Positions 43,675 through 54,956 of a stretch of 64,000 nucleotides of DNA are shown piece by piece. The stretch covers positions 1-64,000 of the forward strand of contig JAAEAF010006627.1 of the NCBI GenBank assembly GCA_011037195.1, written 5' to 3'. A program made the position numbers and the translations under genes. Every line of letters starts with the position of its first letter. Position 1 is the stretch's first letter. The DNA is from Triatoma infestans (lineage: Eukaryota; Arthropoda; Insecta; Hemiptera; Reduviidae). The notes under the pieces are model-generated. The model was not told the DNA's origin, made no database searches, and saw only the letters and a program-made list of their open reading frames with translations.

Positions 43675-44410
43675 GGTAGGGAATAGATGAGTGGTTAGCA
43701 TACTAAGGTTCAAGTCCAGTGCTACCTCTTAGATTTTTTTCTTCCTATAAGCCTGTGTGATGGATGCAAGAAATTATATCTATTTTAATTGAAGAAAATT
43801 ATGAGAAAAATGCAAGCTCGTTGGAAAAAAAGGGAACCCAGGTAGAAGAGTACGAGTACAGTTACAGGAAGAGTTCATGAACCTTGTTAGCATTATCTAC
43901 CCCTTCTTCTCACAAGGGAAGATTTGAACGAACAATTAGAAGGCATTCTTTCAAGACAGCCTGAAACAGACATGCTACCAGAACATTGCTTCAGGAATCG
44001 CTCTCTTAAACTCAGTGCCAGTGATAGAGATTAACATTTATTCTAGAATAACAATTGATTTATTAAGCATATAACTGTGATATTGTAAAGTAATTTAAAT
44101 CTCTTTAAAGATAATATATTTAATTTTATCTACCAGTGTTTTCTTAATTATTTCTTATTACTTCTCTTCTCTTTGAACATACACACAAGCTCTTTTACTA
44201 AACCACTCGCGCCACAATCTACTACACTACAACATATTACACCAATTACATTTCACCAGCCTCTACAGCTCACTGTCTGGTGATGTTGCCTTTAACTGAC
44301 AATGTTGCCTTTAATGAGAGAATACGGAAAGTAGGCCGGCAGTGCACTAAGAAAGCTTCGGGTCGCCAATGACCTTAGATGTTGACGCGCCTTAATTCTA
44401 AAAAAAAAAT
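43675..44410 (+). repeat. tRNA-derived SINE (tail type I) split by an LTR-like insertion
   Basis: SINE head and first body part at 43675-43755 (GGTTCAAGTCCAGTGCTACC at the B box). The remaining body and tail are at 44256-44410 (GCCTCTACAGCTCACTGTC, GGCCGGCAGTGCACTAAG, then TTGACGCGCCTTAATT and A-rich). The LTR-like copy 43756-44255 sits between. Confidence 0.75.
43756..44255 (+). repeat. LTR-like repeat, copy 3, inserted in a SINE
   Basis: TGTGATGGATGCAAG to ATTACATTTCA, 500 bp. Flanks CCTG and CCAG differ by one base. Insertion within the SINE body shows the LTR-like family was active after that SINE. Confidence 0.6.
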
Positions 44411-44943
44411 AATAACAATACAATTCCTGTCAAGCTTTGTTTCTTCTTCGTATGACAATTAATCAGAAAGAAGTCTCAAAATAATTCTACTAAATATTGA
44501 GGAGGTAAATAATTAGATAGTAGGCCCAGAAATGGGCGCCAATAACATTGAACAGGTCTATAAAACATTTGAAATTTAACGCGGCCACAAATTCAACAAA
44601 ACTATCTCTAAAATTCATTTTCTGGGAAATATGTGACAAATGAAATTGTTAGATTTTTTTATTTGTGAATTTGGTATTTCATGTTTAAAACTACTACTCT
44701 AAAATGGTGCACTTCTGGTTAAACGATTTTCATCAAATTTTGATACTCTACTAAAACACTTTTAATGTGTATTAATATATTAGAAATGGATTATTAAAAC
44801 GTGATCGTATGTGTATAACAAGTTAAAAAAACATATTAACTTATTATTATTGAACCAATAGTGGAGTGCTGTGTAGACAAATAAATTTAGCATAAAAAGA
44901 TTTCTTGAACTAATTTTGTCTTTAGTATATTAAAAAAAAAAAA
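44411..44943. other. AT-rich spacer
   Basis: No coding or repeat match seen. Confidence 0.4.
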
Positions 44944-45295
44944 ATCTGGTGTGAAGCACTCACACAACTTTCTCTTACTCCAGTTTTCAAAATTGTAATT
45001 GACAACTTTTATTGTCAGAATACCAAAATAGAAATTTGTCGATAATTTAAAAAAAAACTGTTCAATAAAAGCGCACTTCCGGTTTAATAATTCTCTTGAA
45101 ACTTGGAATTTTGGCCATTTAATTATTTCTAAATAATTTTGTTTGGATGATAGAATTGTATAATCAACTATCAGAGCAGTTTAGAGAAAAATATAACCCC
45201 AACCCTCCCCTAAAAGTGCCCTTAAATGAATTTTCCCAGAGAAATGTTTTCAATAAAAGTTATACATCTTTGATTGTGTAGTTTATACGTTATGG

Positions 45296-46050
45296 GTCCT
45301 AAGAATAGGGAGATATGCATCTTTTCGAACAGCCAGACGGGTGTCAGGGCATTCAGAATTACTTCTTCCTTAGCCAGGAAGTGTAGAAACTCCTTGGAGG
45401 CGCTTTTCCGGCAAAATAAAGTGGGGCTGGTGTAGGTGCCGGGACACAAGGGGATAAAAGATAATGAACTAGCCGACCAACTGGCCAGGAATGGAGCGAA
45501 CACCCCTTTCTGTGGGTCGGAATCTGTTCTGGGGATAGCCAAAAGTATGGCGAGGGCGTCTCTTAGAAAATATAATCGTCACTAGAGGCTAAGTACTGGG
45601 ACAACACACGGCAAGATGGTTATGCCAGAGCTGTGTAAAAGAAGAATCAGAGAGACCCTGGGTCTAAGCAGTTATCAGATTTGTCTGATAACGGGCCTGT
45701 TTACAGGGCAAGGTAGGTTCAAGAAACATGTGCATAAGGTGAGATTATTTGATTCGCAGTCCTTGTGTAGACTGTGTGAGGAGGAGGAGGAGGAGACGGC
45801 CTGTTGTCTGATTGCATCGCAAACGCAAAGTGAGGTACGAGATTTTCGGCACGTTGAGACCGGAGGAAATCGAACTTCAAGAAGGACTGGTGGGGAAGGT
45901 TTTGGACCTCATGAAGACGGGGGTTTCCTCTGCTAGGTATTGAGGAGTTGGCACAATTAGCCTCTACGGGTAGGCTGCAGTGCCTCGGTTTGTGTCCTCC
46001 CCCCCCCCTTGTGTCATTCTATACTATGTGTAGCTTATATTATAACACTT
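45296..46050 (+). pseudogene. I-type LINE C-terminus nested in HINE
   Basis: VPGHKGIKDNELADQLARNG near 45440 (late RNase H motif with D) is preceded by an in-frame stop at 45434. After a frame break near 45580, LITGLFTGQGRFKKHVHKV and a knuckle CRLCEEEEEETACCL follow. The knuckle lacks its H. 3' UTR to about 46050, with CCTCCCCCCCCCC. No clear target duplication, because the HINE sequence at the junction is deleted. Confidence 0.7.
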
Positions 46051-46300
46051 TAAGATATAGAAATAGCACTTAAGAGAAAGCCGTAAACCCACCCCTCCCT
46101 GCAAAGTAATCATAAATATATTTCTCCGGAGAAATGTTTTAAATAAAAGTTGTAGCTATTGTATGTGTAGTTGATGTAATAAGTTTGAAGAAAATCGTTG
46201 AATCCATTTTTGAGAAAATCACAACAAAGTTAAAAATCCAAATTGGGAAAGTGGTACTTCCGATTGAGGAATTTTGGCAGATAACGTACTGTCAGATCCA

Positions 46301-47376
46301 ATGGTGATACTTCTACACAGATGGTTCTAGAATAGATGGCAACATAGGTTGTGCCTTCGTAGTCTATTTTGAGGACAATAAAATTTATGAAGAAATATTC
46401 CGATTGGACAATAAGTGTTCCAATAATCAAGCCGAGGCCTTAGCAATTAGCAAGAGTTTGGAATGGATTCAAAACAACAGTTCAGGTTTCTCAAGAAATG
46501 TAAGGGTTTACACAGACAGCCATATTACACTGGACAGCTTAAGAAATTATAAGGTTCATTCTCCTCTAATTGAAAGTATCCGCAGAAAAATAGATGATCT
46601 GGAAGCAAAAGAAATAAGGATTGGAATAGAATGGATAAAATCACATGCTAGATTTTCAGGAAATGAAGAAGCTGATCGTCTTGCTAAGGAAGGAGCTAAG
46701 GATATACAATTAACACCGTTCTACAATAAGTTTCCAAAGTCGTACATCAAAAGTGAACTAGAGAAAAGAAGCTTTGAAGAGTGGGAAATGAAGTGGCAAA
46801 ATTCAAAAAAAGGGAATTTTACAAAGAAATTTATCGCGCACGTTCATATTAGACAGAAACTAAATCCAAAAATCAATTACCGGTTAACCCAAGTATTAAC
46901 AGGACATGGTCCAAGCAGACACTATCTTTATAGATTTCATATTATAGATTCACCTTACTGTCCGTGTGATCCCACAGGTACTAAGATTCAGGATTTCACC
47001 CATATGACTGTCCACTCTTAGAAAACGCCAGAGCTAGGTTTATCAGCTGTATATTGAGAACTGGAAGACGTTGGCCATTGCCAGAAGACCAGTTGATCAT
47101 GCAGAAAATCAATTTTTTGAATAAATGGGACTTTGAAAAACTTTAAATTTTGAACATTTCTATTTTATCATTTTACTGTAATTTCTTGAATTTATTATCG
47201 GCAGTTAATATTCATTTCCAAAATTGTACATATTAACAATTTATTTTCACAGCATATTTAAAATATTTAAAATGTAAATTTTGTAATCTTATTACATGTA
47301 ATATCAATGGAGCATGTAGATATATTGAAATAATAATAAAAAAATAAAAAATAAAAAAAATAAAAAATGGTGATAC
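46301..47376 (+). mobile_element. 5'-truncated I-type LINE with 10-11 bp TSD, nested in HINE
   Basis: AATGGTGATAC is present at 46300-46310 and 47366-47376 around the insert 46311-47365. The insert begins exactly at the codons for FYTDGS and ends with a tail of A and AAT/AAAAT repeats (47331-47365). Confidence 0.92.
46311..47146 (+). pseudogene. LINE RNase H domain and C-terminus, one frameshift
   Basis: From 46311 the frame is open to 47021. Catalytic residues are all present: YTDGS (D), NNQAEALAI (E), VYTDSHITL (D) and GNEEADRLAKEGA (D). Then come the linker VLTGHGPSRHYLYRFHIIDS and the knuckle start CPCD. A frameshift near 47000 puts the last part (PYDCPLLENARARF and onward) in another frame, ending at TAA 47144-47146. 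This RNase H sequence is the best conserved in the window. It cannot be expressed as a full ORF2 because EN and RT are missing. Confidence 0.88.
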
Positions 47377-47598
47377 ACCGAATATCATGTTTCAACTTTC
47401 TACGGTTTTTCGATTTTGAGCTTTGCTGTTGTTCAAATTCATACATACATACATATACACACAGACCATTTGCTAAGAACTATATACTCCAACGTTTTAG
47501 ACTTAGAGGACCTCCAAACGGGCTATTTCCGGTGAAAAAGCGATATCTAAAATTTGACTCGATTACAATACTTCCTCTTACTAGGGAGTAAGAGAAAT

Positions 47599-48379
47599 TA
47601 ATAGTGAATACGGGTACCGGAAACAAGAAAGATCATTATCTTAAGAGATTATTATTATAATTAAATCTGGGTGCCTATCGGCCTGGATCAAAGCCTATGT
47701 GGCTTCTATCCTGCTATCAAGAGATGAAAAATTCCTAGAAAGCTCTGAGACAGGCATGATGAATTATGAAGAAAATTGCGTAAATGCAGTAAGTGATTTT
47801 CGCGTAAATATTCACGCCAGACTTTTTTTAAACATAAAAAATACCAACAATTCTCCTTAAATTTTCGTTTCTTATAAGAACTAAAAAATAAAATAAAACA
47901 ATATGAAGAGAAAGTTAAAAAAAAACTTTTATAAAAGAGAAAAACCTAACTTTGTTTACAACTTTTCAGAATCTAATAAAAAAACTGTAATAATAAAAAT
48001 TAATTTATGCCAAGACAATATACTCGTATTTCACTCGATTTTTTTTTTTTTTTTTTAATTATAAGCAGAAATTATATGGATTATTGAACAAACTTCCGAA
48101 TAATGATGTAATAATACAATAACCTGTGTTTATTCTATTTTAATTTGGAACTTAATATTTTGCCTGCTGTTTGCTCACTACCAAACCCTTATTTACTTTG
48201 TGAAAATTGGCTAGGTTTATCATGTTGCTCCCGCCATTCTCATGGATTGCATTTGCGTCAGATTTCAAAATTCTTCATTCATAGAATTGTATTCTAAAAA
48301 TACAAAATGATACACTCATTTTATTACTTCCTTTTTGTCTACGTATTTATGTAGAAGTGTTGAAAAACCCAAGCCAGAA
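47599..48379. other. AT-rich spacer
   Basis: T run at 48040-48057; nothing recognised. Confidence 0.4.
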
Positions 48380-48778
48380 GAGGCGAAAAAGTTCATTGAT
48401 TCGGACCAGGCTAATGGAGACCTAGTCCAATACGACTATGCGGATATCATCCTTTTTTGGCTCACGTTAGAATCACACGCTTAGTATGAACCCATGGTCC
48501 TGACAAGGAGAGCCTTGCAGGTTTTGTCAAGAAGAAGTGGAAACAGTTCTGCACGTACTATGACGTGTGAGAGGTTTGCGTCACTGGAACTTCGGCTCTT
48601 TGGTGAGGAGAAATTGATGCCTTTAAGCTTTATTGAGGAGTCTCTCTCTCTCTCTCTCTTCCATCAGAATCCTTAGACTGATTAGATAGGCAGAACTGGC
48701 GGAGAGTACTCTTAATTTGTGGGTGCCACAATAGACCCATCGAGTTCGTGGTAGCCAACCCCAATAGAATCTAATCTA
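48380..48778 (+). pseudogene. I-type LINE C-terminus and 3' end with AATCTAATCTAT tail
   Basis: A knuckle CRFCQEEVETVLHVL is followed, after a one-base shift near 48563, by CERFASLELRLFGEEKLMPL to the stop at 48676. A CT microsatellite at 48642-48659 lies near the end of the frame. The 3' UTR has CCACAATAGACCCATCGAG and ends in CCAATAGAATCTAATCTATG, close to the tail at 13795-13806. Confidence 0.65.
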
Positions 48779-48784
48779 TGTCGA

Positions 48785-49040
48785 CGTGAGAGAGACGAAT
48801 CTTCATCTAACAATTCAGCGGCCATTTATGCTACTTATCATCGTGCTCCTCATTTATGGTGTACATTTATCGTGGACATCCTGACATCCTAATAGATCTA
48901 TAATTCGATAACGATCGAGATTTTAGTCTTTTTATTCATGGCTGTTCACATATGAACAAATTCCAAATATACACCACCACTAAATTCTTTATTCAGAAAA
49001 GTCGACTTAAATTGGCAAAACGCAAGATTGACGATTTCAA
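48785..49040 (+). repeat. paralogue of the Tc1-like insertion locus (empty site)
   Basis: GGCCATTTATGCTACTTATC to TTGACGATTTCA is homologous to 19055-19129 joined to 21030-21165. The Tc1-like element is absent: CATCCTAATAGATCTA runs through. In both places a SINE head follows directly. Confidence 0.8.
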
Positions 49041-49044
49041 AGGG

Positions 49045-49272
49045 AAGGGATTAGGTCAGTGATAGCGCGCGGAGATTCCGGGGAGATCTCGGGGTCGAAT
49101 CCAGCCATGCTACCCTTAGATTTTCTCTTCGTAGGGGCCTCTACAGCTCACTGTTTGGTGATGGGCAGAGTTGTCTGTAAGGAAAGAAACTGTTCGGAGG
49201 CCGGCACCCTGAGAAGGTTCCGGGCGCAAATGACCATAGATGTTGAACCGCCTTGCATTAAAAAAAAAAAAA
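49045..49272 (+). repeat. tRNA-derived SINE, tail type I
   Basis: Head GGGATTAGGTCAGTGATAGC with a B box GGGTCGAATCC. Body GGGGCCTCTACAGCTCACTG; tail GGCGCAAATGACCATAGATG, TTGAACCGCC, then an A run. Confidence 0.75.
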
Positions 49273-49889
49273 TTGACAAAACAATTATTTGGTCTTCACG
49301 GTCCTTGCAAAGTATTGATCTAGAATTCAAGTCATCAATCCTGAAGAAGCCTAATGCAATAATGGGCTACATATCAGTTTATATGATACTATGGTCATCG
49401 TTTCAGTTTGAAGAACTTATTGAATTATCTTGGTAGTGAAGTTTTTCAGGGGTGGGCAGACAAAGCATAAGAATTGAAAAAGTATACTGACTGAACATAT
49501 AATTGTTTGAATAAACAAAGTACTGCAATACTTTACACTATTAATATAGAAAGAGTGTGGTAGGGTGAGAGTTTGACAGACTTAACTGGCAGAGCTTTGG
49601 TGATCATGTTTTCTTAATCACCAAATTGTGGTGTAACACTGAATCACAGATTTTTTGATGGTTGAGTGCGGTTAGCGTTTATATATGATTTTTAACTTCT
49701 CTACGATTCGTTTCTAGGGTAACGGGTTAAGCAGTTTAATTTAGCAGGCTGTCTAAAATTTGCTATTTTGGTAGGGTTTAGGGAATTTGCAAGCAATAAT
49801 TTTAGTAAGATTGGGCTTTTAGGGAGTTAAAGTAGGGATAGAAATGAAAACTTTGGATAATCGGGGAAAATAAAAAACAATAACAAAAA
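49273..49889. other. unannotated spacer
   Basis: No motif recognised. Confidence 0.35.
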
Positions 49890-50109
49890 CAAAACAACAC
49901 AGCAGGATTGGTGATAGAAGAGCCCATGAGGCCTACCTCATGAAAGAGGACCATCGGCTGACAGAAATGATAAGTATTCTGAAGATAATATTAATGATAT
50001 TAATATTAGTAATAAAAATGTTAATATTAGTAATAATAATAATAATAATAATAATGTCCAGATTCAAGGGCAAACAATTAAAGGTTCTTCCCCCGCTTTA
50101 AGGGGAACC

Positions 50110-50255
50110 ATCGTTAAGGTGGGAGAAATCCCGCCACCCAATTTCTCCCTGCCATAAGGGCTACTATAAATGTGGGAGAAATCCCACCACCCAATTCCTT
50201 CCCTGCCATAAGGGGAACTACTATAAAGGTGGGAGAAATCCCGCCACCAAAACAA
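50110..50255 (+). repeat. three tandem units with GAAA-loop hairpins
   Basis: Units start at about 50115, 50168 and 50226 (periods 53 and 58). Each begins GGTGGGAGAAATCCCGCCAC or a close variant, which folds with GGGA/TCCC around GAAA. They lie upstream of the ORF1 remnant. Confidence 0.7.
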
Positions 50256-50380
50256 GATCCCCCTTTGGGGGTTCTGGTAGCCGACAGGCTGCCAATAACC
50301 ACTCCCACAACCAGTGGGTGTGGCACAATTGTGGGATTAATTCCACCTAAACAAATGGCCCCCTCCGAAGGGAGTGGAAG

Positions 50381-50653
50381 GTGGTGATCCCACCAAAACG
50401 CTCTCCTAGGAGGAAAGAAGCTATATTTTTATTGCTATCACCCTTCCCAATAAGGAGAAGGGTAAAAATTACGAAAGATCTTCAAACGTCCTCCGGCGAC
50501 AGTATCCGCTCTCCAAAGCAGCAATGGCTGCAAATGGGAACGGACATTGAAGCCTCAGAATCGGAGGGAGGGAATACATCAGACCAACCTCCTAGACGAA
50601 GAAAGAAAGGTTGGCCCAAGGGCAAACCCAGGAAAAATTGTGCCACTGATTAA
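50381..50653 (+). pseudogene. LINE ORF1 C-terminal remnant
   Basis: A 90-codon frame ends in RRRKKGWPKGKPRK, a basic AT-hook-like tail, after an acidic and serine-rich stretch (DIEASESEGGNTSDQ). ORF1 proteins of LINEs bind element RNA and often carry CCHC knuckles; none is visible here. It is placed 160 bp before ORF2, which supports the ORF1 reading. The start at 50381 is the first ATG in the frame, not necessarily the original one. Confidence 0.45.
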
Positions 50654-50814
50654 ACAGACGATTCTTATGATACAGCATCCATATCTCATACATTATGTAC
50701 TTATGAATACATGTAACACTTTTAGTAATGTCAAAAATAATACAATAACACTTGTAAATATGCTTTCATTAGGTATTAGAAAGATTCTGCCAGGTACTAT
50801 CTTCAAATATATAT

Positions 50815-53800
50815 ATGTGTGAGTCCATTCTTCAATGGAATATGCGGGGCTACACGAGTAATATAGAAGGACTACGCCGAATGGTGGCGGAACAACGTCC
50901 TTTTGGGTTGTGCCTCCAGGAAACAAAGATTCGTCCAGGGCAATTTTTGAGAATCCCTGGATATATCGTATATAGCAAAGAGGTACAACCTGCCCCAGGT
51001 GGGAGGGCGCACGGTGGTGTGGCCGTCTGTGTACGGGATAATATCTCCAGCAGACGGCTAACCCTGGAAACTAACCTACAAGCTGTTGCCGTGCGCCTAG
51101 CCACACCACTGCAGATCACGTTAGTTAGCATATACCTGCCGGTTATCTTCTGGCGGACGGGTGATCTGGAGAATCTGCTCTCGCAGCCCCCTGCCCCGGT
51201 GTTGTTGATGGGAGACTTCAACAGTCACAACTCCTGGTGGGGGTCAGTTAGAACTGATGCTCGAGGCAGAACTCTTGAGGAGATTATAGACAACGCTAAT
51301 ATGACGCTCCTCAACAGTGGTAAGCAACACATTTTAATGCACACTCGGGTGACTTCAGTGCAATTGATCTGAGTATGGCATCACCCACCGTTGCAGTTCG
51401 CTTTGAATGGACCACGCTAGATGAACTATACCATAGTGATCATTTTCCAATCTTAGTATCGACCTCCATCTCCAGGTCAGATTATATCATACCTTGGAGA
51501 TACGACATCAAAAGGGCAAATTGGCCTGCTTATGCCGCCAAAGTGGTGACACCCACCCCTACAGGAAATGTCACCCACGTACGCAGCCGGCAGTACCATA
51601 CCTAGTTTTGGCGGGAAAATCGCAAGACAACCCGTCCCTGGTGGACTCCGGAGTGCAAAGCAGCCAATGCAGCAAAAAAGCAGGCCCTGAATAAATTTAA
51701 AAGGTATCTGACGGAGGAGAATTTAATAAAATTTAAAAGACTTAGAGCCAGAGAGAGGCTTATAATCAAAGAAGCAGAAAAGGTAACCCTCACCTCCTAT
51801 GTGTCAAAGATTTCCGCATCTACGACGTTAAGGGAGGTGAGGGATAAGGTAAGATCCCTCTCTGGTGGGCACAAAATCCCGTCGATACCAGCTCTAAAAA
51901 TTAACGATGTCGTCGTCACTGAGCCGAGAGACGTGGCTGAGGCCTTTACCAAACAGTTTTCTCAAGTTTCTAGTACACAAGGTTACTCGGCCGAATTCCT
52001 CCGGCGAAAAGGTGACGTGGAGAGACAGCCACTCGACTTTGAAACCGCCATCAATGAAGCTTATAATGAACCGCTGACCATTCAAGAACTAGAAAATGTT
52101 TTAAAGACATGCAAAGATACTTCTCCAGGGTGGATGGAATCCCATATGCCATGATTAAAAATATGAACGCTATTGGAAAGGAAAGCGTTCTTAGGCTGAA
52201 GAACAGCATATGGGGCACCGGTCAATACCCTGATGGTTGGCGGGAAGCAGTAATTGTATCGATCCCATAAGAAGGAAAAGACCCTAGTGATCCTTCTAGT
52301 TACAGACCTATTTCGTTGACCACCTGCTTGAGTAAGGTCCTCGAATCTATAATCAATCATAGATTAATATATGTACTAGAAACAAGAGGATTTTACAGCC
52401 AGCATCAAGCGGGATTCCGCATATATCGTTCTACGTTGGATCAGATGAGCCGTCTCGAGGTCTGTGTGCAAAACGCATTTATGCGTAGAGAGCATGTGCT
52501 GGCCGTGTTCATCGATCTTGAGAAGGCTTACGATACAACGTGGAAATAGGCGATTCTGCGTAAGTGCCACGAATGGGGGTTGAGAGGGAAACTGCCGAGG
52601 TCTTCCGTGGCTTTTTAGAGTCTCGAAGGTTCCGAGTGCGACTGGGGTCGGTCCTTTCGGACCCACATCTTCTTGAGATTGGAATACCTCAAGGGTCGGT
52701 CTGAGTGTTACATTATTCACGATGGCGGTTAATTGTCTAGCCGAAGTTGTAGGTGACCCTCTCCAAGTATCTTTATATGTTGATGACCTCGCACTTTATT
52801 TATCAGGGTCTGATCTCTGCGAGGTCAAAGAAACCTTACAACAGGCAGTAGACAGAGTGGCTGATGAGGCTTCTAGGAATGGATTTATATTCTCTAGAAC
52901 AAAGACGGTGTGCCTACACTTTTGCCGGTTGAGGCATGAGCATAGCCCCCCCATTTTGTTTCTGGATGGCACACCAATTCAATATAAGGAAAGCATCCGA
53001 TTCCTAGGCCTCATATTCGATACTAAGTTAACCTGGCAGGATCATATAGACTATACATGTAAGAAAGCAAGGAGAACCTTCGATATTTTAAATTTCTTGG
53101 CAGCTATAAATGGGGTGCGGAGCGGGAGATCTTAAAGCGTATCTTTATCGCACTTACTCGCTCCAAACTGGAATAGGCGCGCCAATATATAGCTCCACGC
53201 AAGTCACGCCTGAAGTTATTAGATAGAATTTACAATGAAGGTATTAGGTTATTCACAGACGCCTTCCGAACCAGTCCTTTACAGAGCCTCTACGTAGAGT
53301 CGGGGATGCTACCACCTCAGCTTAGAAGAGAACAGCTTACCCTGACCTACATCGCCGGAATATGGGGAAAGCGGTTTCATCCGTTATTTCACGCCATATT
53401 CGAGAGCCCACATGAACAAGAATTCCGCCATCAACGTTCGCGGACGCGACCTCTCGGGGTCCGAGCTCTAGAAATGTTAGAAGCGGAAGGAATTGAGTTT
53501 GGGCCAGTGGAGGGTTGGGGCTTTGCTCTCACACCTCCCTGGTTATTACCTTCCGCGAGCGTTCGCATGGACCTGGCAATATACAAAAAAGAAGAAACAC
53601 CATCCGTCGTCTATAGACAAAACTTGTTACAACTATTAAACTTCTATAACGATTTCCGACCTATCTTTACAGATGGGTCGAAGATAGACGACGGCGTGGG
53701 TAGCGCCATGTACACGGAGGGAGTTACCCTGAGTGGGACACTCCCTCAGTATGCAACCGTGTACACAGCAGAGATGTTCGCAATTTGCCAGGCCATAAAG

Positions 53801-54448
53801 TTGATAAAAGAAAAAAGATATAATAAGTCACTAATATTGGCGGACTCATTAAGCGTATTAATGGCTCTCCGGGATAAATTCTCGACAGACCCAATGGTCA
53901 TAAAGTTATACAATTTGCTGTTTCAACTAAGCGCACATGGTCAAAGGGTGACGTTCGCCTGGGTGCCGGGCCACATTGGTGTGTCCGGTAACGAAAAGGC
54001 GGACGAGGCAGCCAAACGAGCTGCCTCTACTTATACTGAAGTTGTCACACCTGTGCGTCCCACTGACTTACAAATTTTCATGAAAAATCTTATAAATAAA
54101 AAATGGCAAAGTCAGTGGGACAGAACAAATGAAAAATTAAAAGAAATTAAGCCATGTGTGCGAAATGCTACAGTCGAGAACTACCCGCGGCATGAATCAG
54201 TTATACTTACGAGGCTAAGGATTGGTCACACACGTGTGACACATTGGCATCTCCTTATTGGTGAAAGAAGACCGAGGTGCTCTCGATGCCGAGAATGGCT
54301 GACGGTGGCACATGTGTTGGTAGGATGTCAGGCTCTGCGTGCACAAAGGGAAGAAGCAGGCTTGCCATATGACAAGCGCGCTATTTTACAAGAGGGTTCT
54401 CCTTACACAAGGAGGCTATTTACTTTTAAGATCTGTAAATGTATATAA
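50815..54448 (+). pseudogene. LINE ORF2: AP endonuclease, RT, RNase H, zinc knuckle
   Basis: The ATG at 50815 begins the AP endonuclease: LQWNMRG, LQETK, MGDFNSH, SAIDLS and SDHFP (to about 51450). RT follows: SYRPISLTTCLSKVLE, VFIDLEKAYD (motif A), IPQGSVL (near 52683) and SLYVDDLALY (motif C, 52774-52800). RNase H is at about 53660-54020: FTDGSK (D), YTAEMFAI (E), LADSLSVL (D), WVPGHIG, GNEKADEAAK (D). A knuckle CSRCREWLTVAHVLVGC ends the protein before the stop at 54448. Inactivating changes: frameshift near 51340, TAG at 51603, frameshift near 52130, TAA at 52268, TAG at 52548, frame changes at 52560-52720 and near 53110, and TAG near 53175. From 53306 the last 380 codons are open. Confidence 0.9.
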
Positions 54449-54956
54449 TAGAATTTAGGTTAGTACTTAGATTAAGTGAATCTGGGTGAAGAATATTGAG
54501 TACTTCACCCAACTAGGTTAGTTTATTTATTATAAAGGGGAAAGGAATATCGAGTACTCTCCCCTTGTGTGAATGCATAGTATGAATGAATCAGTAGCAT
54601 GAATGTATTTATTTGCGAAAATGTATTTGTAAGCGTAAATGTATTTTATTGGTCTGAATGTATTTATTGGCGAGAAAGTATTTATTAGTATGAATGTTTT
54701 TCTTTTAGTAGTCTGAAAGTATTTATTGGTGAGAATGTATTTATTAGTGTGAATGGTATTTTTAGAAGTCTGAAAGTATTTATTGGCGAGGGTGTTAGCA
54801 TGAATGCTTAGAGTAGGTTTCCTTTATCAGGCGTTGAAAGAAAATTTATAAAAGTATTTCAACCCATAGCTTTAAGTTAAACTTAATTTTGATCATTTTA
54901 AGATGTGCAAAAACATTAGTTTAAAGTACTGCACATCCAAGTTGTACAGTAAATAG

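Larger units (their letters stand above)
44944..47598 (-). mobile_element. Helentron-like (HINE) copy interrupted by two LINEs
   Basis: The 3' tip (ATCTGGTGTGAAGCACTC on the plus strand) is at 44944 and the 5' terminus (CTAGGGAGTAAGAGAAAT) ends at 47598. The remaining HINE parts are 44944-45292, 46056-46310 and 47367-47598. They align in order to the full copies at 32785 and 36711. About 200 bp of HINE is missing at the first interruption. Confidence 0.75.
49890..54950 (+). mobile_element. near full-length I/R1-group LINE (two ORFs), decayed
   Basis: It comprises a 5' region with tandem hairpin units (50110-50250), an ORF1 remnant (50381-50653), ORF2 (50815-54448) and a long 3' UTR. The 3' UTR carries imperfect tandem repeats of GAATGTATTTATT-like words (54593-54800). 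Both outer limits are approximate. The foldback at 54963 lies just beyond. I saw no convincing target duplication. Confidence 0.75.

Noticed and set aside
41561..44255. complete LTR retrotransposon bounded by the two LTR-like repeats
   Set aside because: The DNA between them is a LINE with its own duplication plus a SINE; the right repeat itself is inserted in that SINE, so the two are separate events.
45222..45542. 106-codon minus-strand protein
   Set aside because: Antisense across the HINE and LINE junction.
50110..50255. CRISPR array
   Set aside because: Units are contiguous repeats without unique spacers and lie in a eukaryotic LINE.
54593..54800. CRISPR-like or telomeric repeat
   Set aside because: Irregular GAATGTATTTATT words in a LINE 3' UTR; no spacer pattern.
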